A stretch of DNA of 23,945 nt from JBAYJT01 sp041664965 (GTDB lineage Bacteria; Pseudomonadota; Gammaproteobacteria; UBA9339). The notes beneath the pieces are model-generated. The model saw only the letters and a program-made list of their open reading frames with translations. It was not told the origin of the DNA and did not search any database. Below are positions 22,523-23,945 of this stretch, in pieces. Where the stretch lies: contig JBAYJT010000026.1 of NCBI GenBank assembly GCA_041664965.1, forward strand, positions 1 through 23,945, read 5' to 3'. Each line of letters starts with the position of its first letter. The first letter of the stretch is position 1. The translations under genes were made by a program, and so were the position numbers.

Positions 22523-22972
22523 TTAACGCAATGTTCGGGTAACTTTCTGATTGGCAAGCTTGAAGCCTTCAGTTTGATAAAGTTTATAGCGTTCACGAGC
22601 TGCCGCTTTAATATTTTCATCATCCGGAACAATTTCCAAAATTTGCTGAAATTGCTTATAACAACTTAATGTAGAACTGCATAAATTTATCAAAACCTCC
22701 TGATTTAACGGAATGTTTTCTCCACTACCTAGCAAAATAGAAAAATTTTCAGCTATTGCTTCGTTAGCTTGAAAAAGAGAGTGGGGAAGAAAGCTAGTAT
22801 CATGAAAAGTCCAAAGTAAATCATCTAGCTGTTGTAAAACATTGGGGATTGCTGATTGGATAAAAACTTTTTTTCCATCCAGATAGCATTTTTCTACCAA
22901 ATGGCAAACGTCACGTAAGCATTCAGCTATGGAAGGTTCTGGAAATAGATAAAATATGGCTTCTTGATGCAT
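22523..22972 (-). CDS. holC: DNA polymerase III chi subunit (149 aa)
   Basis: The clamp-loader accessory subunit that links the replicase to single-strand binding protein. Recognised by CHLVEKCYLDGKKVFIQ (23-39) and the family block LDDLLWTFHDTSFLPH (49-64). Its length is near that of Escherichia coli HolC (147). Chi is confined mainly to beta- and gammaproteobacteria, which supports the taxonomic call. The start is ATG 22972 with only a weak ribosome binding site. It usually neighbours pepA or valS, which are not in this window. Confidence 0.88.
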   Translation of the reverse strand: MHQEAIFYLFPEPSIAECLRDVCHLVEKCYLDGKKVFIQSAIPNVLQQLDDLLWTFHDTSFLPHSLFQANEAIAENFSILLGSGENIPLNQEVLINLCSSTLSCYKQFQQILEIVPDDENIKAAARERYKLYQTEGFKLANQKVTRTLR

Positions 22973-23035
22973 ACAACTAATATACTTATCTTTGTCTCAA
23001 CCTTCAAGTTTCACATTTTATATGCACAATTTCAC

Positions 23036-23079
23036 CATAAGTTTACTTTAAGATATTTTTCATTAATTTATGCTAGACT
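23036..23079 (+). promoter_or_regulatory. PmrA-like tandem box and -10 for the 23128-23511 gene
   Basis: CATAAGTTT (23036-23044), two bases, TTTAAGATA (23047-23055). TTTAAG is followed after 18 bases by TGCTAGACT (23071-23079). Same geometry as the other three boxes, with a more degenerate first half-site. Confidence 0.55.
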
Positions 23080-23127
23080 GCGCGCCGCAAATTTTAATCC
23101 TAAACTTTAAATAATATTGGAGACATC

Positions 23128-23511
23128 ATGTTTTATAATCCAAAACAAATAACAATCGGGGCACCAATACGAGTTTCCTCATCAACAACTCCTACTACCC
23201 CACCACCAAGTCCTGCTTCTTCGCCAATTCCTACTCAACCACCAAATACTTTTCTCTTACCAGCCTCTGTTTTCTCACCAGTACAAAGTGCTCAAGTAAG
23301 CAAACCTAATATTGGGGCGCCAAGACGAGTACCAAAAGTTGTACAAAAAAATCTCCCAACTGAAATTGCAATGTTACAAGCAGCAGCGCATACAATCTCA
23401 GAGGAAGAGCCTACTAAAAGAGCTCGTACTCAGAGTCCTACCAGGTCTGAAGAACATTCTCCAGTACCCCAGATCTCTGTTTCCCCTCTCTCAAGTCCGA
23501 GTCCAAAGTAA
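23128..23511 (+). CDS. Disordered Pro/Ser/Thr-rich protein (127 aa), effector candidate
   Basis: No known family. ATG 23128 has GGAGA at good spacing. The protein is almost wholly low-complexity: Pro and Ser/Thr-rich stretches (about 17-60 and 100-127), a short repeated motif IGAP-x-RV (about 10-16 and 64-70), and one helix-prone piece (LPTEIAMLQAAAHTISEEE, about 77-95). A basic TKRAR cluster (about 97-101) beside SPTR looks like a nuclear-import signal next to a CDK-type phosphosite; about ten Ser/Thr-Pro pairs occur overall. It has no signal peptide or membrane span. The PmrA-like box upstream groups it with the effector-like genes of the left island. The role is unknown. Confidence 0.65.
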   Translation: MFYNPKQITIGAPIRVSSSTTPTTPPPSPASSPIPTQPPNTFLLPASVFSPVQSAQVSKPNIGAPRRVPKVVQKNLPTEIAMLQAAAHTISEEEPTKRARTQSPTRSEEHSPVPQISVSPLSSPSPK

Positions 23512-23531
23512 AAACTGTTAGAGATTTATCC

Positions 23532-23561
23532 CAACGGTTCACGGGCCTTCACGGCCCGTTG
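23532..23561. other. GC-rich hairpin downstream of the Pro-rich gene
   Basis: ACGGGCC (23541-23547), five bases, GGCCCGT (23553-23559) form a perfect 7-bp stem. CAACGG (23532-23537) and CCGTTG (23556-23561) allow an alternative pairing. No T run follows, so intrinsic termination is only possible. The GC-rich stretch to about 23640 differs from its AT-rich surroundings. Confidence 0.45.
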
Positions 23562-23650
23562 AATCGGGTAGGGGATGTTTGTTGCCCATCAATTTCATGC
23601 GCCTCTTCTGCATGGCAAGCCAGAACATAAGTCAATTTTCGCAATTTTAC

Positions 23651-23694
23651 TATAATTTTTCTTTAACATTAATTTAAGCTATTTGTGCTAGAAT
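23651..23694 (+). promoter_or_regulatory. PmrA-like tandem box and -10 for the 23729 gene
   Basis: TATAATTTT (23651-23659), two bases, TTTAACATT (23662-23670). TTTAAC is followed after 18 bases by TGCTAGAAT (23686-23694), 35 bases before the ATG at 23729. Confidence 0.55.
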
Positions 23695-23728
23695 ACCCTT
23701 TTAAACATACAACAATCTCGTAGATATT

Positions 23729-23945
23729 ATGATTAATAGTTTATCTATACCGCCTAACACAATGGGCAGCTCTTCTTCCTCTTTAGCGTCTCCTATTGCA
23801 ACGGCACAAATGATCGAGAATCCATTGCAGTATTTAATACCAAAATACCTAACCCAAGCTGAAGTAGACAATCTAGATCCTGACCTAAAGAACATCTTAT
23901 CAGAACAAGTTATCCGAGAATTTATTACGCAGAATAACTTGTCCG
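23729..23945 (+). CDS. N-terminal part of an unknown protein, effector candidate (runs off the window)
   Basis: ATG 23729 opens a frame that continues to the window edge (72 codons seen). The product begins MINSLSIPPNTMGSSSSSL, a Ser/Pro-rich disordered start like those of the other box-controlled genes. It then becomes helical: NPLQYLIPKYLTQAEVDNL followed by DPDLKNILSEQVIREFI. The ribosome binding site is weak. No family can be named from this fragment. The upstream box at 23651-23670 and the similar N-terminal style place it with the 23128 and left-island genes. Confidence 0.6.
   Translation, partial: MINSLSIPPNTMGSSSSSLASPIATAQMIENPLQYLIPKYLTQAEVDNLDPDLKNILSEQVIREFITQNNLS

Noticed and set aside
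1..23945. CRISPR array, rRNA, tRNA, riboswitch
   Set aside because: No regularly spaced repeats of CRISPR type, no tRNA cloverleaf and no recognisable riboswitch core were seen on either strand.

Overview
This is an AT-rich window from what looks like a host-associated gammaproteobacterium, most likely of the Legionellales (Coxiella/Legionella/Berkiella type). The evidence is a gammaproteobacterial RNase E catalytic domain, a DNA polymerase III chi subunit (HolC), and several fast-evolving eukaryote-like or effector-like genes. Four of those genes or gene starts lie behind a tandem TTAA-type box that resembles the PmrA box used by Legionella and Coxiella for Dot/Icm effector genes. The taxonomic placement is inference; no rRNA or tRNA gene is visible.

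Layout. 1-1472: 5' part of an HyfB-like proton-pumping membrane subunit (minus). 1588-7304: an accessory island of three related minus-strand proteins with Pro-rich starts and poly-cysteine C-terminal tails, interleaved with an intact HGSNAT/DUF1624-like membrane acyltransferase and the wreck of a second copy. The island arose by tandem duplication of a convergent acyltransferase/tail-protein pair, followed by exchange of the central domains. Two of the three proteins carry a segment resembling half of a cyclin box. 7453-10271: a small charged ORF, a complete tyrosine recombinase, and a Firmicutes-like (GSI-alpha) glutamine synthetase 4 bases upstream of the recombinase. 10272-10553: a regulatory region with a glnA promoter, a 21-bp inverted repeat, a 38-bp near-perfect palindrome and an interspersed repeat. 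10554-14814: a plus-strand run of a two-hydrolase peptidoglycan enzyme (SH3-SH3-NlpC/P60-M15), Memo-family and AMMECR1-family proteins, and the ribosome-assembly GTPase Der. 14818-15690: an orphan CopG-type antitoxin and a GIY-YIG protein embedded in GC-rich palindromic repeats. 15779-22972: housekeeping genes: PlsC-type acyltransferase (plus), then minus-strand gltX, a lipoprotein, pncC, suhB, ybaB, rne and holC. 23036-23945: two more genes behind the same tandem-TTAA promoter: a disordered Pro/Ser-rich protein and the start of an unknown protein.

The most interesting content is the candidate regulon: a shared box plus a shared -10 element (second half-site to -10 exactly 18 bases in all four cases) upstream of otherwise unrelated effector-like genes. 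It is combined with a mosaic protein family that joins a possible cyclin-like module to a possible host-lipidated poly-Cys tail. A separate 40-bp interspersed repeat occurs four times at gene boundaries. Everything was read by eye; family assignments rest on recognised motifs, and functions of the accessory proteins are not established.
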